64,000 bases of DNA from Sulfitobacter sp. W027 (lineage in GTDB: Bacteria; Pseudomonadota; Alphaproteobacteria; Rhodobacterales; Rhodobacteraceae), in assembly GCF_025143985.1 (NCBI RefSeq), contig NZ_CP083564.1:1241501-1305500 (forward strand), written 5' to 3'. The notes under the pieces are model-generated. The model did not search any database and was not told where the DNA came from. It saw nothing but the letters and a program-made list of their open reading frames with translations. Both the position numbers and the translations under genes were made by a program. This document shows positions 19,212-28,816 of this stretch, piece after piece (position 1 is the first letter of the stretch; each line of letters begins with the position of its first letter).

Positions 19212-19444
19212 CCTATCCGGGGGCGTCTGCGCGGCGCTCCTTGGCAAAGCGGCGCGGGAATGGCTTAAAAACAGCCAATCCCGCGCTTGCCTCCACCTCG
19301 CCAAACCGCGATGATGGCGGCTTAAAACCCCGCAAGGGATTGAAACAGGCGGATAGGATGCACACATGTCCTGTCCAGAAAAGGGGATGTCAGAGGCCGC
19401 CTATAACAGGGGCCCGGATGTCTTGCTAAGATAAGGAATTGAGC

Positions 19445-21856
19445 ATGTTAGAGCCACTGAACGCATCCTACCCGGTGCTTCCGCTGCGCGACATCGTCGT
19501 GTTTCCCCACATGATCGTGCCGCTTTTCGTTGGCCGCGAAAAATCTGTCCGCGCCCTTGAGGAGGTGATGGCGGACGACAAACAAATCCTGCTGTCGAGC
19601 CAGATCGACCCCGCCGAGGATGATCCCGACACCGCCGGTATCTTCAAAGCGGGCGTGTTGGCCAATGTGCTGCAACTGCTGAAACTGCCCGATGGCACCG
19701 TCAAAGTGCTGGTCGAAGGGCAGGCGCGGGTGCGCATCACCGAATACCTTGAGAACGACAATTTCTTTGAGGCCCGCGCTGAGTATCTGACCGAGATGCC
19801 GGGCGATGCGGCCACCACACAGGCGCTGCTGCGCACCGTGGCGGATGAGTTCGAACGCTACGCCAAGGTCAAGAAAAACGTCCCCGAAGAAGCGCTCGCC
19901 GCCGTTGGTGAAAGCGCCGAACCTGCGCGTCTGGCCGATCTCGTGGCCGGGCACCTCGGCATCGAAGTTGAGCAGAAGCAGGACCTGCTGGAGACGCTCA
20001 GCATTTCTGAGCGGCTTGAGAAGGTTTACGGCCTGATGCAGGGCGAAATGTCCGTGCTGCAGGTCGAGAAAAAGATCAAGACCCGCGTCAAATCCCAGAT
20101 GGAGCGCACGCAGCGTGAATACTATCTGAATGAGCAGATGAAGGCCATTCAACACGAGTTAGGCGACGGCGAAGACGGCAAGAACGAAGTGGCCGAGCTT
20201 GAAGCCCGTGTCGCTGAGACCAAGCTGAGCAAGGAAGCCCGCGAAAAGGCCGATGCCGAGATCAAGAAGCTCAAGAACATGAGCCCGATGTCTGCCGAAG
20301 CCACTGTGGTGCGGAACTACCTCGATTGGATGCTGTCGATCCCGTGGGGCGTTAAATCCCGCGTTAAGAAAGACCTGGGCAAGGCGCAGAAGGTGCTGGA
20401 TGACGATCACTATGGCCTCGAGAAGGTCAAGGAGCGGATCGTCGAGTATCTGGCCGTGCAACAGCGCTCGACCAAGATGAAAGGCCCGATCATGTGCCTC
20501 GTCGGCCCTCCGGGCGTCGGCAAGACCTCCTTGGGCAAATCTGTCGCCAAGGCCACGGGACGCGAGTTCATTCGCATCTCGCTCGGCGGCGTGCGTGACG
20601 AATCCGAGATCCGCGGCCACCGCCGGACCTACATCGGCTCCATGCCCGGCAAGATCATTCAGGCGCTAAAAAAGGCCAAGACCACGAACCCGCTCATCCT
20701 GCTAGATGAAATTGACAAGATGGGGCAGGACTTCCGGGGCGATCCGGCTTCGGCCATGCTCGAAGTGCTTGATCCGGAACAGAACGGCACCTTCGTCGAC
20801 CACTATCTCGAAGTGGAATATGACCTGTCGAACGTGATGTTCCTGACCACCTCGAACAGCTACAACATGCCCGGCCCACTTCTGGATCGGATGGAGATCA
20901 TCCCGCTTTCCGGCTACACCGAGGATGAAAAGCGCGAGATTGCCAAGCAGCATTTGGTGCAGAAGCAGATCAAGAACCACGGCCTGAAAGAGAAGGAGTT
21001 CAAAATTGAAGACTCCGCCCTGACAGGCATGATCCGTTACTACACCCGTGAGGCCGGCGTGCGGAACCTTGAGCGTGAGATTGCCAAGGTGGCGCGTAAG
21101 TCGCTGACCAAAATCGTTAAAAAGGAAGCCGAAAGTGTCACCGTCACCGGCGACAACCTTGAGGATTTCCTCGGCGTGCGGAAACACCGCTTCGGTCTGG
21201 CCGAGGAGAAAGATCAGATCGGTGTCGTGACCGGGCTGGCCTATACCTCCGTAGGTGGCGAGCTGCTGCAAATCGAAGCGCTGCGCCTGCCGGGCAAGGG
21301 CCGGATGAAGACCACCGGTAAGCTGGGCGATGTGATGAAGGAAAGCATCGACGCAGCGAGCTCCTACGTCCGCTCGATCAGCCCGCAGATCGGGGTGAAA
21401 CCGCCGAAGTTCGACACGCTGGACATCCACGTCCACGTGCCTGATGGGGCCACACCCAAAGACGGTCCCTCGGCTGGCTTGGCAATGGTGACTTCGATCG
21501 TGTCGGTGCTGACGCAGATCCCCGTGCGGCGTGACATTGCCATGACAGGCGAGGTTTCGCTGCGTGGTAACGCGATGCCAATCGGCGGCCTGAAGGAAAA
21601 GCTCCTCGCGGCCCTGCGCGGCGGTATCACCACCGTGCTGATCCCGCAGGAGAACGAGAAAGACCTGCCGGATATTCCGGACAACGTCAAAGAAGGGCTG
21701 ACCATCATTCCGGTGAACCATGTCTCCGAAGTGTTGGAACATGCGCTGGTCAGCAAGCCGAAGGCAATTGACTGGGACGAAGCCGCTCAAGAAGCCGCCG
21801 AAGCTGCCGCGATGAAAGCCCGCTCCGCTGGCGTGGACGCGACCACCACGCATTAA
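19445..21856 (+). CDS. lon: ATP-dependent protease Lon
   Basis: This 803-residue cytoplasmic quality-control protease has all three Lon parts: the N-terminal substrate domain ([23 protein letters not shown]), the AAA+ module with Walker [14 protein letters not shown] near residue 356 and Walker [11 protein letters not shown] near residue 418, and the C-terminal protease. The Ser-Lys dyad is in DGPSAGLAM (about 676) and [11 protein letters not shown] (about 719). The ATG at 19445 follows AAGGA at good spacing; a TTG two codons earlier is less likely. A strong terminator follows. Confidence 0.97.
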   Translation: MLEPLNASYPVLPLRDIVVFPHMIVPLFVGREKSVRALEEVMADDKQILLSSQIDPAEDDPDTAGIFKAGVLANVLQLLKLPDGTVKVLVEGQARVRITEYLENDNFFEARAEYLTEMPGDAATTQALLRTVADEFERYAKVKKNVPEEALAAVGESAEPARLADLVAGHLGIEVEQKQDLLETLSISERLEKVYGLMQGEMSVLQVEKKIKTRVKSQMERTQREYYLNEQMKAIQHELGDGEDGKNEVAELEARVAETKLSKEAREKADAEIKKLKNMSPMSAEATVVRNYLDWMLSIPWGVKSRVKKDLGKAQKVLDDDHYGLEKVKERIVEYLAVQQRSTKMKGPIMCLVGPPGVGKTSLGKSVAKATGREFIRISLGGVRDESEIRGHRRTYIGSMPGKIIQALKKAKTTNPLILLDEIDKMGQDFRGDPASAMLEVLDPEQNGTFVDHYLEVEYDLSNVMFLTTSNSYNMPGPLLDRMEIIPLSGYTEDEKREIAKQHLVQKQIKNHGLKEKEFKIEDSALTGMIRYYTREAGVRNLEREIAKVARKSLTKIVKKEAESVTVTGDNLEDFLGVRKHRFGLAEEKDQIGVVTGLAYTSVGGELLQIEALRLPGKGRMKTTGKLGDVMKESIDAASSYVRSISPQIGVKPPKFDTLDIHVHVPDGATPKDGPSAGLAMVTSIVSVLTQIPVRRDIAMTGEVSLRGNAMPIGGLKEKLLAALRGGITTVLIPQENEKDLPDIPDNVKEGLTIIPVNHVSEVLEHALVSKPKAIDWDEAAQEAAEAAAMKARSAGVDATTTH

Positions 21857-21881
21857 GACTGCGACCGAGGACTAAGACCTC

Positions 21882-21910
21882 AACGCGCGCCTTTCGAGGC
21901 GCGCGTTTTT
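21882..21910 (+). terminator. lon intrinsic terminator
   Basis: Eleven-base arms AACGCGCGCCT (21882-21892) and AGGCGCGCGTT (21897-21907) enclose TTCG and run into a T tract. Confidence 0.93.
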
Positions 21911-21968
21911 CATTGGGGAAGGGTGCAGGCCTCCCCGAAACCGCTGCCGATTTTTGCGCCAAACCCTC

Positions 21969-21997
21969 TTGCAAGCTCCGCCGCAATTGGCTACTTC
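21969..21997 (+). promoter_or_regulatory. Candidate promoter of tRNA-Val(CAC)
   Basis: TTGCAA (21969-21974) and TACTTC (21992-21997) are 17 bases apart and end 9 bases before the mature tRNA. Confidence 0.5.
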
Positions 21998-22006
21998 GCC
22001 CCGCAA

Positions 22007-22081
22007 GGGTGATTAGCTCAGTGGTAGAGCGCTTCGTTCACATCGAAGATGTCAGGAGTTCAAATCTCTTATCACCCACCA
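22007..22081 (+). tRNA. tRNA-Val(CAC)
   Basis: This 75-base cloverleaf has acceptor arms GGGTGAT/ATCACCC and anticodon stem CTTCG/CGAAG. The loop TTCACAT gives anticodon CAC (codon GTG). The T-arm contains TTCAAAT and the CCA end is encoded. Confidence 0.95.
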
Positions 22082-22263
22082 TTTTTCATAGGTTTGGCAG
22101 TCTGCGGGTCGGTTCTTCGACCCTTGACCGACGCCCGCCCGTAAGCGGCCCGCCCATTTCGCTCTGACCCTGTGCGGCCTACGGCGCGTGGTCGCATCCC
22201 CCCACGGGGCTGGTCCTTCTCCGGTCACCTGCCCTATACCATGCGCAAAACGGCGGAGAGAGC

Positions 22264-22845
22264 ATGTCAGCACAGCCTAAAATCTGGTTCCTGCGTCACG
22301 GGCAAACCGAATGGAACCGCGCATTTCGCCTGCAGGGACATCTCGATTCCCCGTTGACCGATCAGGGCGTCGCAGAGGCCCATCAGCAGGCGCGGATAAT
22401 GGGGCCGATCCTGGCGCAAAACCCAAATATCCTCGTCTCCCCGCTCGGTCGCGCGCAGCAGACGGCGCAAATTGCGCTGAATGGTACGTCCTACCACTCC
22501 GATCACCGTTTGATGGAAATTCACGCAGGGGAGTGGCAAGGGCTTTCCCGCGATGAGATATTTGCCGCGAACCCGGCCCTCGCTGCCCGCGACCCGGCTC
22601 CCTTGGACATCTACGGCGCCGCACCGGGCGGGGAGGGGGTGCCCGCCTTTCACGCCCGCATCGGGGGGCTGCTTGACAGTCTGACCGCGCCCACCGTTTT
22701 GGTTGCCCATGGCCTTTGGGGGCAGGTGTTGCGGGCTGCGGTTTGTGGCGTCGACTTGGCGAATGCCGGGCGGCTCAGCAATCGGCAGGGCTGTGTCTAC
22801 CTGCTGGAGGGCGGCACGGAGACGATCTTGGAAGCCGCACCATGA
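22264..22845 (+). CDS. Histidine phosphatase family protein (first of a tandem pair)
   Basis: The 193-residue protein opens with KIWFLRHGQTEWNRAFRLQGHLDSPLT, the RHG catalytic motif of the phosphoglycerate-mutase/histidine phosphatase superfamily. VSPLGRAQQTA near residue 57 supplies the phosphate-binding Arg, MEIHAGEWQGLSRDEI the acid/base region, and VLVAHGLWGQVLRA near residue 150 the second catalytic His. It could be a phosphosugar or cobalamin-type phosphatase; the substrate is unknown. Its stop overlaps the start of a paralogue (ATGA), so the pair is co-translated. Confidence 0.9.
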   Translation: MSAQPKIWFLRHGQTEWNRAFRLQGHLDSPLTDQGVAEAHQQARIMGPILAQNPNILVSPLGRAQQTAQIALNGTSYHSDHRLMEIHAGEWQGLSRDEIFAANPALAARDPAPLDIYGAAPGGEGVPAFHARIGGLLDSLTAPTVLVAHGLWGQVLRAAVCGVDLANAGRLSNRQGCVYLLEGGTETILEAAP

Positions 22846-23411
22846 GCCGCTATCCAACGGTCTTTATCCTCCGCCATGGTGAGACGGAATGGAACCTCGC
22901 CAACCGGCTGCAGGGGCATTTTGATTCCCCCCTGACGGAAACCGGGCGCGCGCAGGCGGCGGCGCAGAATACGATCCTCCAGCGGTGTGATCTGGCAGGG
23001 TTTTCGGCGCTCACCAGCCCGCAGGGACGGGCGGTCACCACGGCTGAGATTGCGTTGGCCGGGCTTGGGCTGGAGGTCGCGACGGATATGCGCTTGGGTG
23101 AAATCGGCATCGGCGCTTGGGCGGGTGAGACGCGCGATACTTTGCTGCACCAAACACCTGCTGCGCGTGATTCCTATGACCTTTACGAACATGCCCCAGA
23201 GGGGGAAGGATTCGCCGCACTTTACCAACGTTGCCGCAGCTTTCTTGACGCTCTGACAGGTCCTCATGTGCTGGTGACCCATGGCATTACCTCGCGCATG
23301 CTGCGCCTTATTTTAATGGGCCGCGCGCCGAGTGCACTGCGGGATATGCAGGGCGGTCAGGGGGTGGTATTCCGGCTAGAGAACGGTCAGCAAAAAAGGC
23401 TGACATTATAG
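22842..23411 (+). CDS. Histidine phosphatase family protein (second of a tandem pair)
   Basis: The 189-residue paralogue begins TVFILRHGETEWNLANRLQGHFDSPLT, nearly the same as the first copy. TSPQGRAVTTAEIAL is the second motif, RLGEIGIGAWAGETRD the third, and VLVTHGITSRMLRL the C-terminal catalytic His. The two copies differ enough (notably HGLWGQ against HGITSR) to suggest an old duplication and different substrates. The start at 22842 overlaps the upstream stop by four bases. Confidence 0.9.
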   Translation: MSRYPTVFILRHGETEWNLANRLQGHFDSPLTETGRAQAAAQNTILQRCDLAGFSALTSPQGRAVTTAEIALAGLGLEVATDMRLGEIGIGAWAGETRDTLLHQTPAARDSYDLYEHAPEGEGFAALYQRCRSFLDALTGPHVLVTHGITSRMLRLILMGRAPSALRDMQGGQGVVFRLENGQQKRLTL

Positions 23412-23413
23412 GG

Positions 23414-23442
23414 TTGAAGCCCGCCCCCACCTTGCGCTATGA
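23414..23442 (+). promoter_or_regulatory. Candidate promoter of tRNA-Val(TAC)
   Basis: TTGAAG (23414-23419) and CTATGA (23437-23442) are 17 bases apart, 10 bases before the tRNA. It begins right after the phosphatase stop codon. Confidence 0.5.
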
Positions 23443-23452
23443 GGTCCAAGTC

Positions 23453-23528
<76 letters not shown>

Positions 23529-23992
23529 CCTTCCCCTAGGTTTCGTTCGTTTCATAGCGTTTTGCCGCAGCGGTGAGCCCGACCGACGCTCGTCCGCTTT
23601 GCGGCCAATCTGGGTCGGGAGTTCGAGCCTCTCACGACCCACCACCTTCCCCTAGGTTTCGTTCGTTTCATAGCGTTTTGCCGGAGCGGTGAGCCCGACC
23701 GACGCTCGTCCGCTTTGCGGCCAATCTGGGTCGGGAGTTCGAGCCTCTCACGACCCACCACCTTCCCCTAGGTTTCGTTCGTTTCATAGCGTTTTGCCGC
23801 AGGGGTGAGCCCGATCGACGCTCGTCCGCTTTGCGGCCAATCTGGGTCGGGAGTTCGAGCCTCTCACGACCCACCACCTTCCCCTAGGTTTCGTTCGTTT
23901 CATAGCGTTTTGCCGCAGGGGTGAGCCCGACCGACGCTCGTCCGCTTTACGGCCAATCTGGGTCGGGAGTTCGAGCCTCTCACGACCCACCT
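23529..23992. repeat. Four tandem 116-bp repeats, each ending in an internally deleted tRNA-Val remnant
   Basis: Four copies of a 116-base unit run head to tail directly after tRNA-Val(TAC). Each has an 83-base spacer (starts CCTTCCCCTAGGTTTCG) and a 33-base tRNA remnant at 23612-23644, 23728-23760, 23844-23876 and 23960-23992. Only a few single-base differences separate the copies. The remnants match the tRNA with 43 bases removed between its two GTCG tetranucleotides (tRNA positions 3-6 and 46-49), so D-arm, anticodon arm and variable loop are gone. A shortened acceptor stem, the T-arm and ACCA remain. The last copy ends CCT followed by TTT. Spacers are equal, so this is not CRISPR. Confidence 0.93.
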
Positions 23993-24293
23993 TTTCCCCT
24001 GCTGCATCAATTAATCCGTTTCAATAGACCGAGGGCGAGCCGCTCTACTGTCAGCTTGGCTAGCGGGCTTAACCACTCTTATGGAACCCATCCTTTCTCG
24101 GTCGATACTGCCTCAAAACAGCTTTCAGACCCGCCTCGGATTGTCCGCCCAATCCTACCAATCCAACGCCCCAAACCGCCGCCCAAACCAGCAATAGGAA
24201 AATTTCACATTTTCCAGCAAACCGCGCTTGACGGCAGAGCGCCCCCACCATAGAACACCCAAACGCTCCGGGGCGACCTGGAGAGTGCAGCGG
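23993..24293. other. 301-base stretch without a gene, upstream of tRNA-Asp
   Basis: I see no open frame with a ribosome site here. The only recognisable element is the tRNA-Asp promoter at its right end (24228-24256). Open frames on the minus strand are antisense to tRNA sequence and not credible. Confidence 0.6.
24228..24256 (+). promoter_or_regulatory. Promoter of the first tRNA-Asp
   Basis: TTGACG (24228-24233), a 17-base spacer and TAGAAC (24251-24256) form a good housekeeping promoter. The same TTGACG and spacing recur before the second copy. Confidence 0.7.
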
Positions 24294-24370
24294 GCGGTTG
24301 TAGCTCAGTTGGTTAGAGTACCGGCCTGTCACGCCGGGGGTCGCGGGTTCGAGCCCCGTCAACCGCGCCA
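24294..24370 (+). tRNA. tRNA-Asp(GTC), copy 1
   Basis: This 77-base cloverleaf has acceptor GCGGTTG/CAACCGC and anticodon stem CCGGC/GCCGG. The loop CTGTCAC gives anticodon GTC, and CCA is encoded. It is identical to copy 2 at 24521. GUC anticodons are substrates of Tgt, encoded at 16.9 kb. Confidence 0.97.
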
Positions 24371-24381
24371 CCGCTGCCTGA

Positions 24382-24410
24382 AAAGGGGACCTCTTCGAGG
24401 TCCCTTTTTT
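24382..24410 (+). terminator. Terminator after tRNA-Asp copy 1
   Basis: GGGACCT (24386-24392) and AGGTCCC (24398-24404) pair around CTTCG and run into six Ts. The two tRNA-Asp genes are therefore separate transcription units. Confidence 0.92.
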
Positions 24411-24480
24411 CGTTTCTAGTCCCCCAGAAGCCCCTCGAAAATTACTTTTCAGAAAGCTGATTTTTCTCGCGCAAATGCGC

Positions 24481-24509
24481 TTGACGCTCTTCGCGCCTTG
24501 GCCTATTCC
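24481..24509 (+). promoter_or_regulatory. Promoter of the second tRNA-Asp
   Basis: TTGACG (24481-24486), a 17-base spacer and TATTCC (24504-24509) lie 11 bases before the tRNA. Confidence 0.65.
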
Positions 24510-24520
24510 GCCCACATCGC

Positions 24521-24597
24521 GCGGTTGTAGCTCAGTTGGTTAGAGTACCGGCCTGTCACGCCGGGGGTCGCGGGTTCGAGCCCCGTCAACCGCGCCA
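24521..24597 (+). tRNA. tRNA-Asp(GTC), copy 2
   Basis: The same 77 bases as copy 1, with anticodon GTC and encoded CCA. The flanks differ apart from the promoter elements, so this is a separate unit and not a recent long duplication. Confidence 0.97.
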
Positions 24598-24720
24598 CTT
24601 TCCCTTTTCCACATCAGACATACACTGGGACCACAGCGGTCGCAGCGGCGATGTGCGTCGGGGTTTGGCATTGTCCGAGGTGGCCTATTGGCGACCGGGC
24701 AGGCCCGATCGCCGGTAGGG

Positions 24721-26091
24721 TCAGGTCAGCGCATCAATGATCCGCGCCCAAGACCGGATGCCTTTGTGAAAGCTCTCCATGTCGTATTTCTCATTCGGGG
24801 AATGGATCTGGTCGTCGTCTTTGCCGAACCCGATCAACATCGGCTCGGTGCCGAGAATCTTTTGAAAGTGCCCCGCAATCGGAATCGAGCCGCCACAGCC
24901 GATATAGGCCGCAGGCACCTGCCATTCGGTGCTGAGCGCCTGGCGGGCGGGTTCGAACATCGGATGGTCAATCTCCACGCCCGAAGCTTGACTGGCGCCA
25001 TGGCCTGAGAACGCCACCGTGCAATCCTCGGGCAGCATCTCGGTCACCATCTTGCGGAAGTTTTCGCGGATGGCGAGTGGGTCTTGGGTGCCGACAAGTC
25101 GGAAGCTGATCTTAGCGTGTGCCTCTGACGGCAGAACCGTCTTGAAGCCGTCGCCGGTATAGCCACCCCAGATGCCGTTTACCTCACAGGTGGGGCGCGA
25201 CCAGATCATCTCTAGGGGCGTGCGGTCCTGCTCGCCCGCGGGTTTGCTGAGGCCCACATCGCCAAGAAAGGCAGCATGGTCAAAGGCCAGCCCCTGCCAC
25301 TGCGCTTCGAGATCCTCGGGCAAGTCCGGCACGCCGTCATAAAAGCCGGGGATGGTGATGCGGCCTTCGTCGTCATGCAGCGACGCGATCACTTTGCTGA
25401 GCGCGCGGATCGGGTTCATCGAAATGCCGCCGTACATGCCCGAATGCAGATCTTTGGAGGGGGCAGTGACGGTGAGTTCTTCGCCCAGAAGTCCGCGCAG
25501 CATGGTGACGATGGCGGGTGTCTTGGATTCGAACAGCCCCGTATCGCAGATCATCGCCACATCGGCTTTCAACTCCTCGGCGTTCTCCTCCATGAAGGGG
25601 ACAAGCGACGGCGAGCCGGATTCCTCTTCGCCTTCAAGGAAGAAGGTGATGCGGCAGGGCCAGTCGCCCTTCACCTCTTTCCATGCGCGCAGGGCTTCAA
25701 GGATGGTCATCAACTGCCCCTTATCGTCGGCAGCCCCACGGCCCCGGATCACGCGGCCCTTGTCGGTGTCCTCAACGGCAGGGTCGAAAGGATCACGGTC
25801 CCAGAGGTTCAGCGGATCGACCGGTTGCACATCATAGTGGCCGTAGAACAGCAGATGCGGTTTGCCTTCGCCCACATGGCCCACAACCATCGGATGGCCC
25901 GGGGTGGCGCGTTTTTCGGCCTCCACACCCATAGATTTAAGGTCCGCCACCAGCCAATCGGCGGCTCGGTCGCAGTCGGCCTTAAAGGCCGGATCGGTTG
26001 AGATCGACGGGATGCGCAGCAGCTCTAGCAAGCGGTCGGTGGCAGCGGGCAGATCGTCGTCGATCCGGGCGAGAACATCGTCGAGGGACAT
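24721..26091 (-). CDS. M20 family metallopeptidase (dipeptidase-like)
   Basis: This 456-residue enzyme of the ArgE/DapE/CPG2 family has two-zinc ligands in LLFYGHYDVQPVDP near residue 85 (H-x-D), GRGAADDKGQL near residue 117 (bridging Asp) and FLEGEEESGSPS near residue 150 (catalytic EE pair). A C-terminal IHSPNEKYDMESF near residue 432 supplies the last His. The DLHSGMYGG dimerisation-domain region near residue 215 is also typical. It cleaves dipeptides or N-acyl amino acids in the cytoplasm; the substrate is not determined. Confidence 0.92.
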   Translation of the reverse strand: MSLDDVLARIDDDLPAATDRLLELLRIPSISTDPAFKADCDRAADWLVADLKSMGVEAEKRATPGHPMVVGHVGEGKPHLLFYGHYDVQPVDPLNLWDRDPFDPAVEDTDKGRVIRGRGAADDKGQLMTILEALRAWKEVKGDWPCRITFFLEGEEESGSPSLVPFMEENAEELKADVAMICDTGLFESKTPAIVTMLRGLLGEELTVTAPSKDLHSGMYGGISMNPIRALSKVIASLHDDEGRITIPGFYDGVPDLPEDLEAQWQGLAFDHAAFLGDVGLSKPAGEQDRTPLEMIWSRPTCEVNGIWGGYTGDGFKTVLPSEAHAKISFRLVGTQDPLAIRENFRKMVTEMLPEDCTVAFSGHGASQASGVEIDHPMFEPARQALSTEWQVPAAYIGCGGSIPIAGHFQKILGTEPMLIGFGKDDDQIHSPNEKYDMESFHKGIRSWARIIDALT

Positions 26092-26171
26092 GGCTTGAAT
26101 TCCTTGCGCTTGTCAGTTTGGCGCGAAGGTATCAGGCGGGCAGGGCATGTCCAGTGGCCGCGGGGCGGGCG

Positions 26172-27284
26172 CTAGAAAGTGAGCGAGAGGCGGCTGCCCT
26201 CGGGCGTCAGACGGTGATCGACCTGTGCATCTAACTGCGACGCTGCCGCCGCCATCAAGGTCTGGCCAATGCTGTCGGGCCGCCGCTTGCCCCCGTTTTT
26301 TGAGCCTATGCCGTTGTCTTTGCAGTCCAGATTGAACCGCCCCTCGCGCAGGGTCAGGCCGATTTCAATATGGCCGGGGGCGGCGTCGGGAAAGCCATGT
26401 TTTATCGAATTGGCGGCGAACTCACTGATGATGAGGCCCAAAGAGGAAGCGGTGTTGGAGCGCAATGTGGCGTGATCCGTAACATGGCTGATCTTGATAT
26501 GGTTCGGTGCGGTTTCCTGTAAAAGCCCCACGACCTTGTCGAGGTATTTGTCTGCAGCGACCTCATCCTGCCCGCCGCCGGATTGCAGCTCTCCGTGCAG
26601 CGTTGCCATGGCATTGACGCGGCGTTGGATGCCATCAAGGACATCGACCGTGGCCTTGTCATCCAGCTGCCGGGCGTGCAGCCGAACCATTGCCGACAGC
26701 GTCTGAAGCGAATTTTTGACGCGGTGATCGGCTTCGCTCATCAGTACTTCCTGCCGGCGCAGGGCAAGGCGAAGATCAAGCTGTTTCATCACCTGCCGGG
26801 CCAGAACGGCGACAGTCTTGCGTTGCAATGCTGTCAGCTTGCGCGGCTTGTTGTCGAGGATGCACAGCGTGCCAAGGGGCAGCCCATCGGGCGCCAGCAG
26901 CAGGGCGCCCGCGTAAAAACGTATCCCGTCGCCCGCGATGCAAAGCGGATTGTCCGCCGTGCGCGGGTCATTCAAAGTGTCCGGAATCTCGACAAAGGGG
27001 TCTTCCAATATCGCATGAGAGCAAAGTGACGTATCAAGCGGCGTTTCCCGCGCGCCCAGCCCGACCTCGGCCTTGAACCACTGACGGTCCTTGTCGATCA
27101 GGTTAATGACCGAAATCGGCGCGTCGCAGATCTCTGCTGCAAGCTCAACGATCTCGTCAAACTCCCTCTCGCGCGGGGTGTCGAGAATGTCATAACCATA
27201 GAGCGTCCGAAGGCGCTGGTCCTGCTGGGGGTGGGGATTGGCGCGCAAAACAATAGCCCTTTCTGGGTTTGCTCTTGAAGACAT
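26172..27284 (-). CDS. Soluble sensor histidine kinase: GAF domain plus HisKA_2/HATPase
   Basis: This 370-residue protein starts MSSRANPERA. A GAF sensor spans roughly residues 30-170 (EIVELAAEICDAPISVINLIDKDRQWFKA, then LGTLCILDNKPR). The kinase core follows: SEADHRVKNSLQTLSAMVRLHARQ near residue 185 is the HisKA_2 phospho-acceptor box (HRxKNxLQ), and EFAANSIKHGF and DNGIGS are the N and G1 boxes of the ATPase domain. No membrane segment is present, so it senses a cytoplasmic signal. Related kinases take part in light or general stress signalling in alphaproteobacteria. No response regulator is adjacent. It diverges from hemA. Confidence 0.9.
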   Translation of the reverse strand: MSSRANPERAIVLRANPHPQQDQRLRTLYGYDILDTPREREFDEIVELAAEICDAPISVINLIDKDRQWFKAEVGLGARETPLDTSLCSHAILEDPFVEIPDTLNDPRTADNPLCIAGDGIRFYAGALLLAPDGLPLGTLCILDNKPRKLTALQRKTVAVLARQVMKQLDLRLALRRQEVLMSEADHRVKNSLQTLSAMVRLHARQLDDKATVDVLDGIQRRVNAMATLHGELQSGGGQDEVAADKYLDKVVGLLQETAPNHIKISHVTDHATLRSNTASSLGLIISEFAANSIKHGFPDAAPGHIEIGLTLREGRFNLDCKDNGIGSKNGGKRRPDSIGQTLMAAAASQLDAQVDHRLTPEGSRLSLTF

Positions 27285-27471
27285 GAAAGCGCCCGAAAAG
27301 ACAAGCAAACAATCGCAAATAGCCACCGGAACCGCGCCCTTGCCTGCGACAGTTCGCCCCGCAGGGGCCGCCCGATAAAAGATTGAAGCTTTGGTCTCAA
27401 ATCTGTAACCATTCTAAAAGCTGAATATGGAGGGGCCGCCTCCTGTTCGCGCCAAGAAGATGGAGACGCGC

Positions 27472-28695
27472 ATGGACTATAACGAGAAGCTCGACGCGGC
27501 GATTGCGCGCCTGCATGACGAAGGACGCTACCGGACCTTTATCGACATTGAGCGTCGCAATGGACAATTCCCCCATGCGGTCTGGACCAAGCCCGACGGC
27601 AGCCAGCAGGACATCACGGTTTGGTGCGGGAATGACTACCTCGGCATGGGGCAGAACCCGGTGGTGATCGAGGCGATGGAAGAGGCGTTGCGCGCAACTG
27701 GCGCAGGCTCTGGCGGCACGCGCAACATCTCGGGCACGACCGTTTATCACAAGAAGCTTGAGGCTGAACTGGCCGATCTGCATGGCAAGGAAGCGGCGCT
27801 GCTGTTCACCTCGGCCTATATCGCCAATGACGCCACGCTTTCCACGCTGCCCAAGCTCTTTCCCGGCCTGATCATCTATTCCGACGCGCTGAACCACGCC
27901 TCCATGATCGAAGGGGTGCGTCGCAATGGCGGGGCCAAACGCATCTTCCGCCACAATGACCTCGAACATCTGCGCGAATTGATGGAAGCCGACGATCCTG
28001 CCGCGCCCAAGCTTATTGCTTTTGAATCGATCTATTCGATGGACGGCGACTTCGGCCCGATCGAGGAAATCTGCGATCTGGCGGATGAATTCGGCGCGCT
28101 GACCTATATCGACGAAGTGCACGCGGTGGGCATGTATGGCCCACGCGGGGCAGGGGTGGCTGAGCGTGATCGCTTGATGCACCGGCTCGATATCATCAAC
28201 GGCACGCTGGCTAAGGCCTACGGCGTGATGGGCGGCTATATCGCGGCCTCTGCCAAGATGTGCGATGCGATCCGCTCCTATGCGCCGGGTTTTATTTTTA
28301 CCACCTCGCTGCCGCCTGCGGTGGCGGCTGGCGCAGCGGCCTCTGTCGCCTATCTCAAACGTGCGCCGGAACTGCGCGAAAAGCACCAGCAGCAAGCTAA
28401 GGCGCTGAAACTGCGTCTCAAAGGTCTCGGCCTGCCGATCATCGACCACGGCAGCCATATCGTGCCTGTGATGGTCGGCAACCCGGTGCATACCAAGCTT
28501 TTGTCGGACATGCTGCTGGAAGATCACGGCATCTATGTCCAGCCGATTAACTTCCCGACCGTGCCGCGCGGCACCGAACGGCTGCGCTTTACCCCCTCGC
28601 CAGTGCATGGACCCAAAGAAATGGACGCGCTTGTCCGTGGTATGGACAAGCTCTGGTCACATTGTGCGCTAAATCGTGCCGAAGCTGCAGGATAA
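27472..28695 (+). CDS. hemA: 5-aminolevulinate synthase
   Basis: This 407-residue PLP enzyme condenses glycine and succinyl-CoA, the alphaproteobacterial (Shemin) entry to tetrapyrroles, and so also feeds the siroheme pathway of cys[16 protein letters not shown] near residue 215 binds PLP, and [13 protein letters not shown] carries the Schiff-base lysine near residue 248. [14 protein letters not shown] near residue 82 is the glycine-rich substrate loop. I chose the ATG at 27472 (MDYNEKLD), preceded by GGAG at six bases; ATGs at 27460 and 27427 are open but weaker. Confidence 0.96.
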   Translation: MDYNEKLDAAIARLHDEGRYRTFIDIERRNGQFPHAVWTKPDGSQQDITVWCGNDYLGMGQNPVVIEAMEEALRATGAGSGGTRNISGTTVYHKKLEAELADLHGKEAALLFTSAYIANDATLSTLPKLFPGLIIYSDALNHASMIEGVRRNGGAKRIFRHNDLEHLRELMEADDPAAPKLIAFESIYSMDGDFGPIEEICDLADEFGALTYIDEVHAVGMYGPRGAGVAERDRLMHRLDIINGTLAKAYGVMGGYIAASAKMCDAIRSYAPGFIFTTSLPPAVAAGAAASVAYLKRAPELREKHQQQAKALKLRLKGLGLPIIDHGSHIVPVMVGNPVHTKLLSDMLLEDHGIYVQPINFPTVPRGTERLRFTPSPVHGPKEMDALVRGMDKLWSHCALNRAEAAG

Positions 28696-28816
28696 CGCAG
28701 CGCTATTCGTGTTTTGCGTTGTCTTGTGGTAGTCTTTTGTCAAGAAAAGGCTACATCCGAATCGTTGGGGCGTTTTTGGATCAAGGCTACAGGCATAACA
28801 GGGACAGGGCATATTG

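Noticed and set aside
23529..23992. CRISPR-like array
   Set aside because: Both the 33-base and 83-base parts repeat, so there are no variable spacers, and no cas gene is present.
27360..27420. FNR-type box in the hemA upstream region
   Set aside because: An imperfect AGATTGA/TCAAATCT repeat is present, but it does not fit the TTGAT-N4-ATCAA pattern and has an indel in one arm.
27397..28608. 403-codon open frame on the minus strand
   Set aside because: It is antisense to hemA, with no family resemblance.
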